NCBI GenBank assembly: GCA_050309795.1
Contig: JBNRMW010000025.1
Location: forward strand, 1 to 24,127
Direction of reading: 5' to 3'
Source of the DNA: JBNRMW01 sp050309795
GTDB taxonomy: Bacteria; Bacillota_I; Bacilli_A; Erysipelotrichales; Erysipelotrichaceae
Length of the DNA: 24,127 bases
Position numbers and translations under genes: made by a program. The notes below the pieces were generated by a model. It was not told where the DNA came from, made no database searches, and was given only the letters and a program-made list of their open reading frames with translations. Of the stretch, positions 7,804-13,969 are shown in pieces; the first letter of the stretch is position 1, and every line of letters starts with the position of its first letter.

Positions 7804-7832
7804 ATTATAACAAGGGTATCTGCAAATTGCAA
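7804..7832 (-). promoter_or_regulatory. Promoter of the fMet-Phe tRNA operon
   Basis: On the minus strand: -35 TTGCAA (plus 7827-7832), 17-base spacer, extended -10 TGT-TATAAT (plus 7804-7809). Confidence 0.8.
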
Positions 7833-7890
7833 CATAGAATTAATATTATAATTTAGTTTCCGCTAAAACCCAGTAATGTTCCTAAATGAA

Positions 7891-7922
7891 AGAGAAGTAA
7901 TCGCATTTTCAATTACTTCTCT
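7891..7922 (-). terminator. Hairpin after tpx
   Basis: A perfect 11-base stem (AGAGAAGTAAT / ATTACTTCTCT) lies 16 bases beyond the tpx stop. The T run after it on the minus strand is short (TTTCATTT), so termination may be incomplete. Confidence 0.65.
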
Positions 7923-7938
7923 AATTTAATCTACAAAC

Positions 7939-8457
7939 TTAAGTCGTTAATTCCCGTAGAGCGTTTAATGCTCCCTCGTAATCCGGCTCTGTGCCAATTT
8001 CATCATTTAGTTTAACATAACGGACGTTCTTCTCTTTATCAAGAATGATTACGGCTCGAGCAAGCAAGCGTAATTCTTTCATGACTAGCCCATATTTATA
8101 ACCAAAGTCTAAGTCGCGATGATCGGAGACGACCTGAACTTGGTCAATTGAAAACGATTCACAGAAACGATGTTGAGCAAAAGGTAAATCTACGGTTACC
8201 GCAACGACTTCCACATCCTTCCCAAGACTGGTTACTTCTTGATTAAAGCGAATCGTCTGTAGTTCACAAACTTTCGTATCTAAGCTCGGCGCAATCGATA
8301 GTACTACATACTTATCTTCTAAATCTGAGAGCTTAAATTCCGATAAATCTTGTTTAACGGCCGTAAAATCTGGGGCTTGTTGACCTACCTGTAGTGGTTT
8401 ACCTACTAAGGTGACGGGCATCCCTTTGAAGGTCACTAATCCGGTTCTTTCTTCCAT
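7939..8457 (-). CDS. tpx: Thiol peroxidase (Tpx, atypical 2-Cys peroxiredoxin)
   Basis: Cytosolic peroxidase that reduces hydrogen peroxide and alkyl hydroperoxides with electrons from thioredoxin. The Tpx signature is present: 'PSLDTKVCE' with peroxidatic Cys64, the preceding 'GQQAPDF' strand, and 'HRFCESF' with resolving Cys99, then 'SDHRDLDFGYKYG'. Length (172) is normal. The bases after the peroxidatic Cys read ELQTIRFN where most family members have xxQTRRFN, a small change close to the active site. An AAGGAGA ribosome binding site and a -10 TATAAT (plus 8482-8487) precede the ATG. It sits alone between tRNA operons. Confidence 0.95.
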   Translation of the reverse strand: MEERTGLVTFKGMPVTLVGKPLQVGQQAPDFTAVKQDLSEFKLSDLEDKYVVLSIAPSLDTKVCELQTIRFNQEVTSLGKDVEVVAVTVDLPFAQHRFCESFSIDQVQVVSDHRDLDFGYKYGLVMKELRLLARAVIILDKEKNVRYVKLNDEIGTEPDYEGALNALRELTT

Positions 8458-8481
8458 ACTTTTCTCCTTAACTTTACTTTC

Positions 8482-8487
8482 ATTATA
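8482..8487 (-). promoter_or_regulatory. -10 box of tpx
   Basis: TATAAT on the minus strand about 25 bases before the tpx ATG. No clear -35. Confidence 0.55.
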
Positions 8488-8528
8488 AAGAAGGTTCTTA
8501 TAAAAGGCATCTATATTGATTAAAAACC

Positions 8529-8591
8529 CCTTGTTGGGCTAGAATTTAGGAAAATAAAGCATCAAATTGGGTTATTTTTCGCTCAACAAGG
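8529..8591. repeat. Interrupted inverted repeat between tpx and tRNA promoters
   Basis: CCTTGTTGGGC (8529-8539) and GCTCAACAAGG (8581-8591) are complementary except for one G-T pair, with 41 bases between. A nested AACCC/GGGTT pair lies inside. It ends two bases before the -35 of the next tRNA promoter. Its role is unknown. Confidence 0.6.
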
Positions 8592-8592
8592 A

Positions 8593-8621
8593 TTGATTAA
8601 TTAGTAAACCTCCTATATAAT
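8593..8621 (+). promoter_or_regulatory. Promoter of the Ile2-Ser tRNA pair
   Basis: -35 TTGATT (8593-8598), 17-base spacer, -10 TATAAT (8616-8621). The first tRNA begins about 20 bases after the expected start. Confidence 0.85.
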
Positions 8622-8648
8622 GATTAAGCATCCAAAAAGTACAGACTT

Positions 8649-8725
8649 GGACCCTTAGCTCAGTTGGTCAGAGCTACCGGCTCATAACCGGTTGGTCGTA
8701 GGTTCGAGTCCTACAGGGTCCACCA
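8649..8725 (+). tRNA. tRNA-Ile2 (CAT anticodon, lysidine type)
   Basis: Seventy-seven bases with encoded CCA. The anticodon is CAT, but the body (GGACCCTTAGCTCAG... and acceptor end GGGTCC) resembles bacterial tRNA-Ile(CAU), whose C34 becomes lysidine through TilS, rather than elongator Met. A separate elongator Met and an initiator are present in the window, which supports this reading. Confidence 0.82.
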
Positions 8726-8727
8726 AC

Positions 8728-8818
8728 GGAGGAATACCCAAGTGGCTGAAGGGTCCGGTCTTGAAAACCGGTAGGTCGCGAGAGCGGCGCCTGGGTTCGA
8801 ATCCCAGTTCCTCCGCCA
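8728..8818 (+). tRNA. tRNA-Ser (TGA)
   Basis: Ninety-one bases with a long variable arm, acceptor GGAGGAA paired with TTCCTCC, discriminator G and encoded CCA. The anticodon loop reads CTTGAAA. It follows tRNA-Ile2 by two bases. A T-rich stretch follows without a strong hairpin. Confidence 0.96.
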
Positions 8819-8857
8819 TCTTTTTAATTTTTATGGATTTAAGTCGTTAAATAGTTA

Positions 8858-8886
8858 TTGACACTAAAAATTTAAAGTGCTATACT
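8858..8886 (+). promoter_or_regulatory. Promoter of the Ile-Ala tRNA pair
   Basis: Consensus -35 TTGACA (8858-8863), 17-base spacer, -10 TATACT (8881-8886). Confidence 0.9.
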
Positions 8887-8907
8887 TGTTAAGCATTCAA
8901 AAAGAAT

Positions 8908-8984
<77 letters not shown>

Positions 8985-9009
8985 TTTCATTTAAATTGAA
9001 TGCATAAAT

Positions 9010-9085
9010 GGGGTGTTAGCTCAGCTGGGAGAGCGCCTGCCTTGCACGCAGGAGGTCAACGGTTCGATCCCGTTACGCTCCACCA
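9010..9085 (+). tRNA. tRNA-Ala (TGC)
   Basis: Seventy-six bases, anticodon loop TTGCAC, encoded CCA. The acceptor stem GGGGTGT / ACGCTCC contains two G-T wobbles. The Ile-Ala pair is often found inside rRNA operons but here has its own promoter and terminator. Confidence 0.96.
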
Positions 9086-9096
9086 TTTATTCAATT

Positions 9097-9120
9097 AAAC
9101 TTACGAAAGTAAGTTTTTTT
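9097..9120 (+). terminator. Terminator of the Ile-Ala tRNA operon
   Basis: Stem AAACTTAC / GTAAGTTT with a GAAA tetraloop and a run of seven T. Confidence 0.9.
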
Positions 9121-9131
9121 ATTTATAAAAG

Positions 9132-9154
9132 AACCGGTCTTTAGATAACCGGTT
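9132..9154 (-). terminator. Probable terminator of the C39-like gene
   Basis: AACCGGT pairs with ACCGGTT around a nine-base loop immediately at the stop codon of the minus-strand gene, followed on that strand by a T-rich stretch. Confidence 0.6.
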
Positions 9155-10011
9155 TATTTAAGTTTTCGAGTTAAACGAACGACGCTACTGGTCCAGCGGA
9201 CATCGATGATCGCCTTATAGCGTCCATGATTATCGTGAATTTGATAAAAGGTTTGACCGAGCTCTTGTCGATATGCATACGCAACGACCCAGTGGTTTAA
9301 GTAGTTTTTCGGTGAGCCTAACCAGCGAAACAAACCGATAATGGCTGGTTTTGGAATGTTGGCTTCTAATAAAGGTTTCATGATGCCAAAGGTTGTCAGC
9401 ATTTTAAAACGAGCCCGAAAGGTATAAGGTAGACGATCGTGAACCTTGTAATCCCGAAAATAACGATTCAATCCCACCGCCAAGTCCGCCGCATTCGTCC
9501 CTTTAATCATCAATGTTTTGATGTAATTTAGAAGAACACCATAAAGTTTTTCAGGATCCTTGCTAAATGGTTCGCGTAAGCGTGGATGCACAATATTTGT
9601 ATCAATATAATCTTGGTAATAAGCAAGTAAGACGGTAGCAGACAACATGCCACAAGTCCCATCGCGATTAATCCATGATTGATAGGGCTTGAAACGTTGA
9701 GCATCGATGCCAATCCAATCATCATAGTCTTGTGGTTGTTGGCGTGATTTTCTTGCAATTGGTTGTTGATTATAAAACAGGTGTAAAGGACCGTAGTAGC
9801 TTAATTTTTTTGGATCCGAAATTTCAAAATACGTATTTCCATCGTACTCAATGATTTCATTATGAATCGCAATCACATATCCACTTGGATAGAAGCAGTA
9901 CAATGTTGCTAAAACAGGAGATAGTGGATAAATGCCCTCAAGCGTTCGTTGGCTAAAGATGGAGGGAAAGGTCATTTGTTGGCTTTTTTGTTGATATAGT
10001 AATTGTTCCAT
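9154..10011 (-). CDS. Putative papain-like (C39-like) cysteine peptidase, intracellular
   Basis: I do not recognise a named family member. The 285 residues have features of a papain-fold peptidase: 'NRDGTCGMLSATVLLAYYQDY' region with Cys120 as nucleophile (a Gly follows and a helix comes after), 'NHWVVAYAY' with His240, and 'IHDNHGRY' with Asp260/Asn261 as third residue. The first 80 residues ('GYVIAIHNEIIEYD', then 'YYGPLHLFYN') recall the propeptide/inhibitory domain of streptopain-like or C39_2 proteins. Unlike those, no signal peptide or membrane segment is seen, so it appears cytoplasmic. No ribosome binding site precedes the ATG; TATAAT ends six bases upstream. It stands alone between two tRNA clusters. 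Catalytic activity is inference. Confidence 0.6.
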   Translation of the reverse strand: MEQLLYQQKSQQMTFPSIFSQRTLEGIYPLSPVLATLYCFYPSGYVIAIHNEIIEYDGNTYFEISDPKKLSYYGPLHLFYNQQPIARKSRQQPQDYDDWIGIDAQRFKPYQSWINRDGTCGMLSATVLLAYYQDYIDTNIVHPRLREPFSKDPEKLYGVLLNYIKTLMIKGTNAADLAVGLNRYFRDYKVHDRLPYTFRARFKMLTTFGIMKPLLEANIPKPAIIGLFRWLGSPKNYLNHWVVAYAYRQELGQTFYQIHDNHGRYKAIIDVRWTSSVVRLTRKLK

Positions 10012-10017
10012 GAAAGT

Positions 10018-10023
10018 ATTATA
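10018..10023 (-). promoter_or_regulatory. -10 box next to the C39-like start codon
   Basis: On the minus strand TATAAT is followed by ACTTTC and then ATG. Transcription would start at the start codon, and no Shine-Dalgarno sequence is visible for this or for the next in-frame ATG (residue 13). No -35 match is seen. Confidence 0.5.
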
Positions 10024-10090
10024 CCCTAAGCGAAGGGGTCGGAGAAATCATGTGAATGAAAATATGGTTATCAAATTGTTATCACACAAA

Positions 10091-10115
10091 TAAAAAACGC
10101 ACTGTTTAGTGCGTT
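10091..10115 (-). terminator. Terminator of the five-gene tRNA operon
   Basis: AACGCACT / AGTGCGTT with a four-base loop, followed on the minus strand by six T. It lies 11 bases after the CCA of tRNA-Met. Confidence 0.88.
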
Positions 10116-10125
10116 GTTTTTCTCT

Positions 10126-10202
10126 TGGTAGCGGGGGTGGGACTCGAACCCACGACCTCCCGGGTATGAACCGAGCGCTCTAGCCAACTAAGCTACCTCG
10201 CC
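10126..10202 (-). tRNA. Elongator tRNA-Met (CAT)
   Basis: Seventy-seven bases with encoded CCA; anticodon loop TTCATAC. The body resembles the Bacillus elongator tRNA-Met, including G1-U72. The acceptor stem GGCGAGG against CCCCGCT also contains an A5-C68 mismatch. Confidence 0.93.
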
Positions 10203-10209
10203 AAAAAAA

Positions 10210-10286
10210 TGGTCGGGATGACAGGATTCGAACCTGCGACCCCTTGATCCCAAATCAAGTGCACTACCAAGCTGTGCTACATCCCG
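10210..10286 (-). tRNA. tRNA-Pro (TGG)
   Basis: Seventy-seven bases, acceptor CGGGATG / CATCCCG, anticodon loop TTTGGGA, encoded CCA. Confidence 0.97.
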
Positions 10287-10292
10287 AAAAAA

Positions 10293-10369
10293 TGGCGCGC
10301 CTGGTAGGATTTGAACCCGCAACCTTTTGATCCGTAGTCAAACGCTCTATCCAATTGAGCTACAGGCGC
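10293..10369 (-). tRNA. tRNA-Arg (ACG)
   Basis: Seventy-seven bases, acceptor GCGCCTG / CAGGCGC, anticodon loop CTACGGA, discriminator G, encoded CCA. A34 would be deaminated to inosine by TadA. Confidence 0.97.
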
Positions 10370-10391
10370 ATATATATAGATTTTTAAACAG

Positions 10392-10478
10392 TGGTGGGGA
10401 TAAAGGGACTTGAACCCTTACGAGGTTACCCTCAACGGATTTTAAGTCCGTTGCGTCTACCGTTTCCGCCATATCCCC
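10392..10478 (-). tRNA. tRNA-Leu (TAA)
   Basis: Eighty-seven bases with a long variable arm, acceptor GGGGATA / TATCCCC, anticodon loop CTTAAAA, encoded CCA. Confidence 0.96.
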
Positions 10479-10483
10479 AGCAT

Positions 10484-10557
10484 TGGAGGTTCCTGCCGGA
10501 TTTGAACCGGCGCTCACAGAGTTGCAGTCTATTGCCTTACCACTTGGCTAAGGAACC
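10484..10557 (-). tRNA. tRNA-Cys (GCA)
   Basis: Seventy-four bases, anticodon loop CTGCAAC, discriminator U73 (the cysteine identity base) and encoded CCA. It is the promoter-proximal gene of the Cys-Leu-Arg-Pro-Met cluster. Confidence 0.97.
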
Positions 10558-10581
10558 GGTAATGAAACGCTGTGCCTTACT

Positions 10582-10609
10582 ATTATACAATATTGGAAAA
10601 CATTTGCAA
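10582..10609 (-). promoter_or_regulatory. Promoter of the five-gene tRNA operon
   Basis: On the minus strand: -35 TTGCAA (plus 10604-10609), 16-base spacer, -10 TATAAT (plus 10582-10587). The -35 is the same non-consensus TTGCAA as in the fMet-Phe promoter. Confidence 0.8.
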
Positions 10610-10825
10610 GACTTTTCGGGCGATTTAGAAAAATCTTTTCTGGGCTTATTTTCCAGCTATTTAGAAGGCGATAGCTCATATATTCTATCAGAAATTCTTT
10701 GAAAAAACTACCGAATTTAGGAAAGTACGAAGATAGCTTCTATTTCAAAGCGGAGAGCTAACAATGATGTGAAATACAAATCATTGATCAAAATCCTGAT
10801 AAAAATCATCAGGTTAGAAAGGAAG
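10610..10825 (+). promoter_or_regulatory. Gene-free, hairpin-rich leader upstream of the adhesin
   Basis: No coding signal. Several local inverted repeats follow each other: GATAG/CTATC (10670-10689), TAGCT/AGCTA (about 10734-10762), CAATGAT/ATCATTG (about 10762-10787) and CCTGAT/ATCAGG (10795-10813). No clear sigma-A promoter could be fixed. It may be the 5' untranslated region of the adhesin mRNA. I could not match it to a riboswitch class. Confidence 0.4.
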
Positions 10826-10876
10826 AGGTATCTTTAAAGGCTTTCCAAATTTCTTTTAAAGATACCTACAGAGGAT
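10818..10876 (+). promoter_or_regulatory. Strong hairpin between Shine-Dalgarno sequence and adhesin start codon
   Basis: AAAGGAAGAGG (10818-10828) is a strong ribosome binding site, but the next start codon is 48 bases away. Between them AGGTATCTTTAAA (10826-10838) pairs perfectly with TTTAAAGATACCT (10855-10867). A second GAGG at 10871-10874 is only two bases from the ATG. Folding the hairpin would bring the first site to about 11 bases from the ATG. Confidence 0.7.
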
Positions 10877-13800
10877 ATGAGAAAAAATAAAACAACAGCC
10901 ATATTAGTTATGATTTTATTAATGCTAATCACGATGGTTGTGCCTGTTTCAGCCACCACATTTACTTCGGAACCATCGGGCTATAAAATTAGCGTGGTCG
11001 TTCGTAAAAATGAACTAGGGGAAAACCTTCCCGTCATCTTAGAGCGGGACGATCCCGATTATCACCGCTATATAGGGATGATTGAACCCGAATTCAATAT
11101 TGCGGCTTTCAAAAGTCCTGAGGGCGATATTGCTTTTTGTATTGAACCACACCAACGTTTTAGCAATACAACCTTCCAAATCCATGGTTGGGAATATCGA
11201 TCGGACTGGATTGCTTCACAAGAAATTTATGAAAAGATAAATCTCATTGCTTTTCATGGTTTTCTCAAAGAAAGACAATATTCAGCCGATTGGAAATATT
11301 GGTATGCGGTTACTTATGCGACCATTTATGACGAAATGTTAGCTGTCGCAGTGAACGACATTGACCAATATGAAGCAAGTAAACAACAAATTCTTCAAGA
11401 AGTGGAGAAGCACGATGTACTACCTTCATTCTCAAAACAAAACGTTGTTATTGAAAACCAAGCAACCCAAACATTAATCGATACACATCAAGTCATGGGT
11501 GATATGAGCGTTGTTGATGATGGGGGATTTGATGTCCAGATTGTTGATCAAACACTGGTAATTAATGCGAAGGCCAATTCACCAGATAAAGCCACGATTA
11601 AATTACAAAAATATGGAGATATCTCTTATCGCGATCCGGTCATTTATAGTAATCCAAAGACTCAAGATGTGTTAGTACCTGCTCTACCCCATCCACTAAC
11701 CATGGATCTATCTGTTGAACAAATACATCCAGACACTGTGGATATTTTAAAAGTAGACGAAGATCAACAACCAATCGCTGGAGCGATTTTTCAACTGTCC
11801 AAAACCGCAGACTTTAAGGAATATGTTGAAGTTCAATCCAATGTTGAGGGGTTAACCCCAGTTCTTGAGTTTTTCGGACCAAATGAAAAGCTGTATATCA
11901 AAGAGGTGTTTGTGCCGAAACCTTATTTGTTGGATTCAACAGTTCAAGAAATTGTCTTGAGTAGTGGAAAGCATCATCGCGTTCAATTTACAAATAAAGA
12001 AGTCAAAGGACAACTAACCATCCACAAAGTCGATGAAGAAAAACAGCCAATAGCAGGTGTTGAATACGACCTCTATGATGTGAATGACCAAAAGGTAGAA
12101 ACATTAGTAACGAATGAAGATGGGGTAGCAACGTCTTCATTACTGGAGTTAGGGGACTACTATGTTTTAGAAAAAGTTACTCCAGCTGGTTTTGTTCGCG
12201 ATCAAAGCCGCCACGATTTTTCGATTGAATATGATCAAATAGCAGTAATTGAAATATCTAAGTCGTTGACGAACTATCCACAAACTGGAAAACTTTTAGT
12301 CCACAAATATGGTTCACAACTTGTGGAATTTAAGGAGGTTGAAAAACTCGGTTATACAGTATACGAACCTGTTTTTGAAGATCGCTATTTAGCTGGTGCT
12401 CAGTTTGAACTGCGGGCTGGTGAAGATATCCGCCGTAATCAACGATTGCTTTACGAAAAAGACGAAATCGTCATGACTTTTGAGACAACGGATAAAGTCA
12501 CAGAGATTACTAATTTACCCCTTGGGAAATATCATTTAATTGAAACGGTTTCGCCAGATGGCTATGTTTTGAACCCCCAAATTCACCAGGTGTATCTTCA
12601 GTCCAACGATGATCAACAAGACGTTGTCATTGAAAGTATCGAACAAACAAATCAACGTCAACAAGGTCAATTAAAAGCAATCAAATCTTTTGAACAATCA
12701 GCACATACGTCTTATCCGACGAATCTTCAAGAATCAACGATCTTTGGTTTATACACAAAAAAACCATTCGTACAAGGGGATTTGAAGCTCGAAGCAAATT
12801 CGCTGGTTGCGATCAATCAAATTAATGCCAACAACCAATTAGAGTTGGATGTCTTTTTTGAAGGGGAATATCAACTAGTTGAATTACAAAGTCACCCGCT
12901 GTATCAACATCTACAGAAACCGCTTGATGTTTTCATTGTATTTGAAGACCAAGCTTTCACGACCATCGAACTTGAACCTGCGCTCTCAAACAAGTTGCGT
13001 AAGGGACAGGTAGAGTTGATAAAAACTGATAAGCAAGATCAGGACACGCGCTTAGCTGAAACAACCTACGAGCTGTATCGAGTATTAGAAGATGAAGTAA
13101 AAATAGGAACCTACACAACAAATAAAGACGGAAGGATAGAACTGGAATTAGAATTTGGAGACTATTATTTTGTAGAAACAAAAGCCAAATCAGGGTATTT
13201 AAAAGACGATGAAAAACTGCCGTTTACAATCAATCAAGATACGAAAACACTTAAGTTAACTCGGGGCAATGAACAAACGACGACAATTATTGAAAAACGT
13301 GCCGAAGAGACCGAAGATTTACTTGAAGGAGCGATTTTGCAGATATTTGATGACCAAAATCAATTAATTGAACAATGGGTAAGCAGTGACCAGCCACATG
13401 TAATCCGTGGTTTAGAGCAACAGGCAACGTACACGCTCGTTGAAAAAGCAGCACCAGCTGGATATCAAATATCAAAACCAATCACATTTTCCTTGAATAG
13501 CGATGCTCAACCAACCAAAATTCGCTTATACAATACTGGGTTGGAAATCGTTGTGGAAATCTTAAAGTCTGATGAAGAGACAAATCAACCATTGGCTCAT
13601 GCGAAGTACGAGTTGTTAGATGAAAAAGGCATTCTACTTCAGACTTTACAAACAGATGACCAAGGTAAATCGTCATTTGTGGTTAAGAAAGGTCGCTATT
13701 TCCTGCGGGAAATACAAGCTCCTTATGGCTACATGATGGATCAAGAAGTCAAAGAATTAGAGATTACGGGTTTAGAACCGAATCAATATCTGGAAGTCGA

Positions 13801-13921
13801 GTTCACAAATTCAAAAGTTTCCTTACCGCAAACGGGACCAGCGAGTGTTTATATTGCGATTGGCATCTTTGGCATGGGTATGGTGATCGTTGGTTATATC
13901 TTTTTAAGACATCGACGTTAG
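10877..13921 (+). CDS. LPQTG-anchored Cna-B/SpaA-repeat surface adhesin
   Basis: A 1014-residue cell-wall protein. It has a signal peptide (residues 1-26, cleavage near 'VSA-TT'), then an N-terminal domain (about 30-285) containing 'IAFCIEPHQRF' (Cys88), which resembles a thioester adhesion domain. About seven Cna-B/SpaA beta-sandwich repeats follow, beginning near 286, 376, 472, 597, 709, 801 and 888. Most show the isopeptide set: Lys near the start ('ILKVDE', 'TIHKVDE', 'ELIKTDK'), Glu before the Pro-x-Gly turn ('LEKVTPAGF', 'VEKAAPAGY', 'REIQAPYGY') and Asn at the end ('FTN'). The sorting signal is LPQTG (983-987), a membrane helix (990-1010) and RHRR. No sortase or pilin partner is in the window. 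It may be a pilin or a stalk adhesin; the ligand is unknown. Confidence 0.9.
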   Translation: MRKNKTTAILVMILLMLITMVVPVSATTFTSEPSGYKISVVVRKNELGENLPVILERDDPDYHRYIGMIEPEFNIAAFKSPEGDIAFCIEPHQRFSNTTFQIHGWEYRSDWIASQEIYEKINLIAFHGFLKERQYSADWKYWYAVTYATIYDEMLAVAVNDIDQYEASKQQILQEVEKHDVLPSFSKQNVVIENQATQTLIDTHQVMGDMSVVDDGGFDVQIVDQTLVINAKANSPDKATIKLQKYGDISYRDPVIYSNPKTQDVLVPALPHPLTMDLSVEQIHPDTVDILKVDEDQQPIAGAIFQLSKTADFKEYVEVQSNVEGLTPVLEFFGPNEKLYIKEVFVPKPYLLDSTVQEIVLSSGKHHRVQFTNKEVKGQLTIHKVDEEKQPIAGVEYDLYDVNDQKVETLVTNEDGVATSSLLELGDYYVLEKVTPAGFVRDQSRHDFSIEYDQIAVIEISKSLTNYPQTGKLLVHKYGSQLVEFKEVEKLGYTVYEPVFEDRYLAGAQFELRAGEDIRRNQRLLYEKDEIVMTFETTDKVTEITNLPLGKYHLIETVSPDGYVLNPQIHQVYLQSNDDQQDVVIESIEQTNQRQQGQLKAIKSFEQSAHTSYPTNLQESTIFGLYTKKPFVQGDLKLEANSLVAINQINANNQLELDVFFEGEYQLVELQSHPLYQHLQKPLDVFIVFEDQAFTTIELEPALSNKLRKGQVELIKTDKQDQDTRLAETTYELYRVLEDEVKIGTYTTNKDGRIELELEFGDYYFVETKAKSGYLKDDEKLPFTINQDTKTLKLTRGNEQTTTIIEKRAEETEDLLEGAILQIFDDQNQLIEQWVSSDQPHVIRGLEQQATYTLVEKAAPAGYQISKPITFSLNSDAQPTKIRLYNTGLEIVVEILKSDEETNQPLAHAKYELLDEKGILLQTLQTDDQGKSSFVVKKGRYFLREIQAPYGYMMDQEVKELEITGLEPNQYLEVEFTNSKVSLPQTGPASVYIAIGIFGMGMVIVGYIFLRHRR

Positions 13922-13929
13922 TTATTCTG

Positions 13930-13965
13930 TGCTAAAATAGAAAGTAGATATACTTTTTAAGGAGG
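13930..13965 (+). promoter_or_regulatory. Promoter and ribosome binding site of ald
   Basis: TG-C-TAAAAT (extended -10 ending at 13937) and TATACT (13949-13954) are both possible -10 boxes; AAGGAGG precedes the ATG by five bases. No terminator separates ald from the adhesin upstream, so read-through is possible. Confidence 0.5.
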
Positions 13966-13969
13966 CACT

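Noticed and set aside
10391..10702. A 103-codon plus-strand ORF
   Set aside because: It runs antisense through tRNA-Leu and tRNA-Cys; the apparent protein is a translation of tRNA complement.
10734..10765. c-di-GMP-I riboswitch upstream of the adhesin
   Set aside because: Only a short CAAAGC...GCTAA string resembles the core; the GNAA-loop helix and the downstream conserved helix are not recognisable.
12278..12292. Internal YPQTG motif (residues 467-471) in the adhesin as a second sortase site
   Set aside because: It has Tyr instead of Leu, no hydrophobic helix or basic tail follows, and it sits in the usual linker between two Cna-B repeats.
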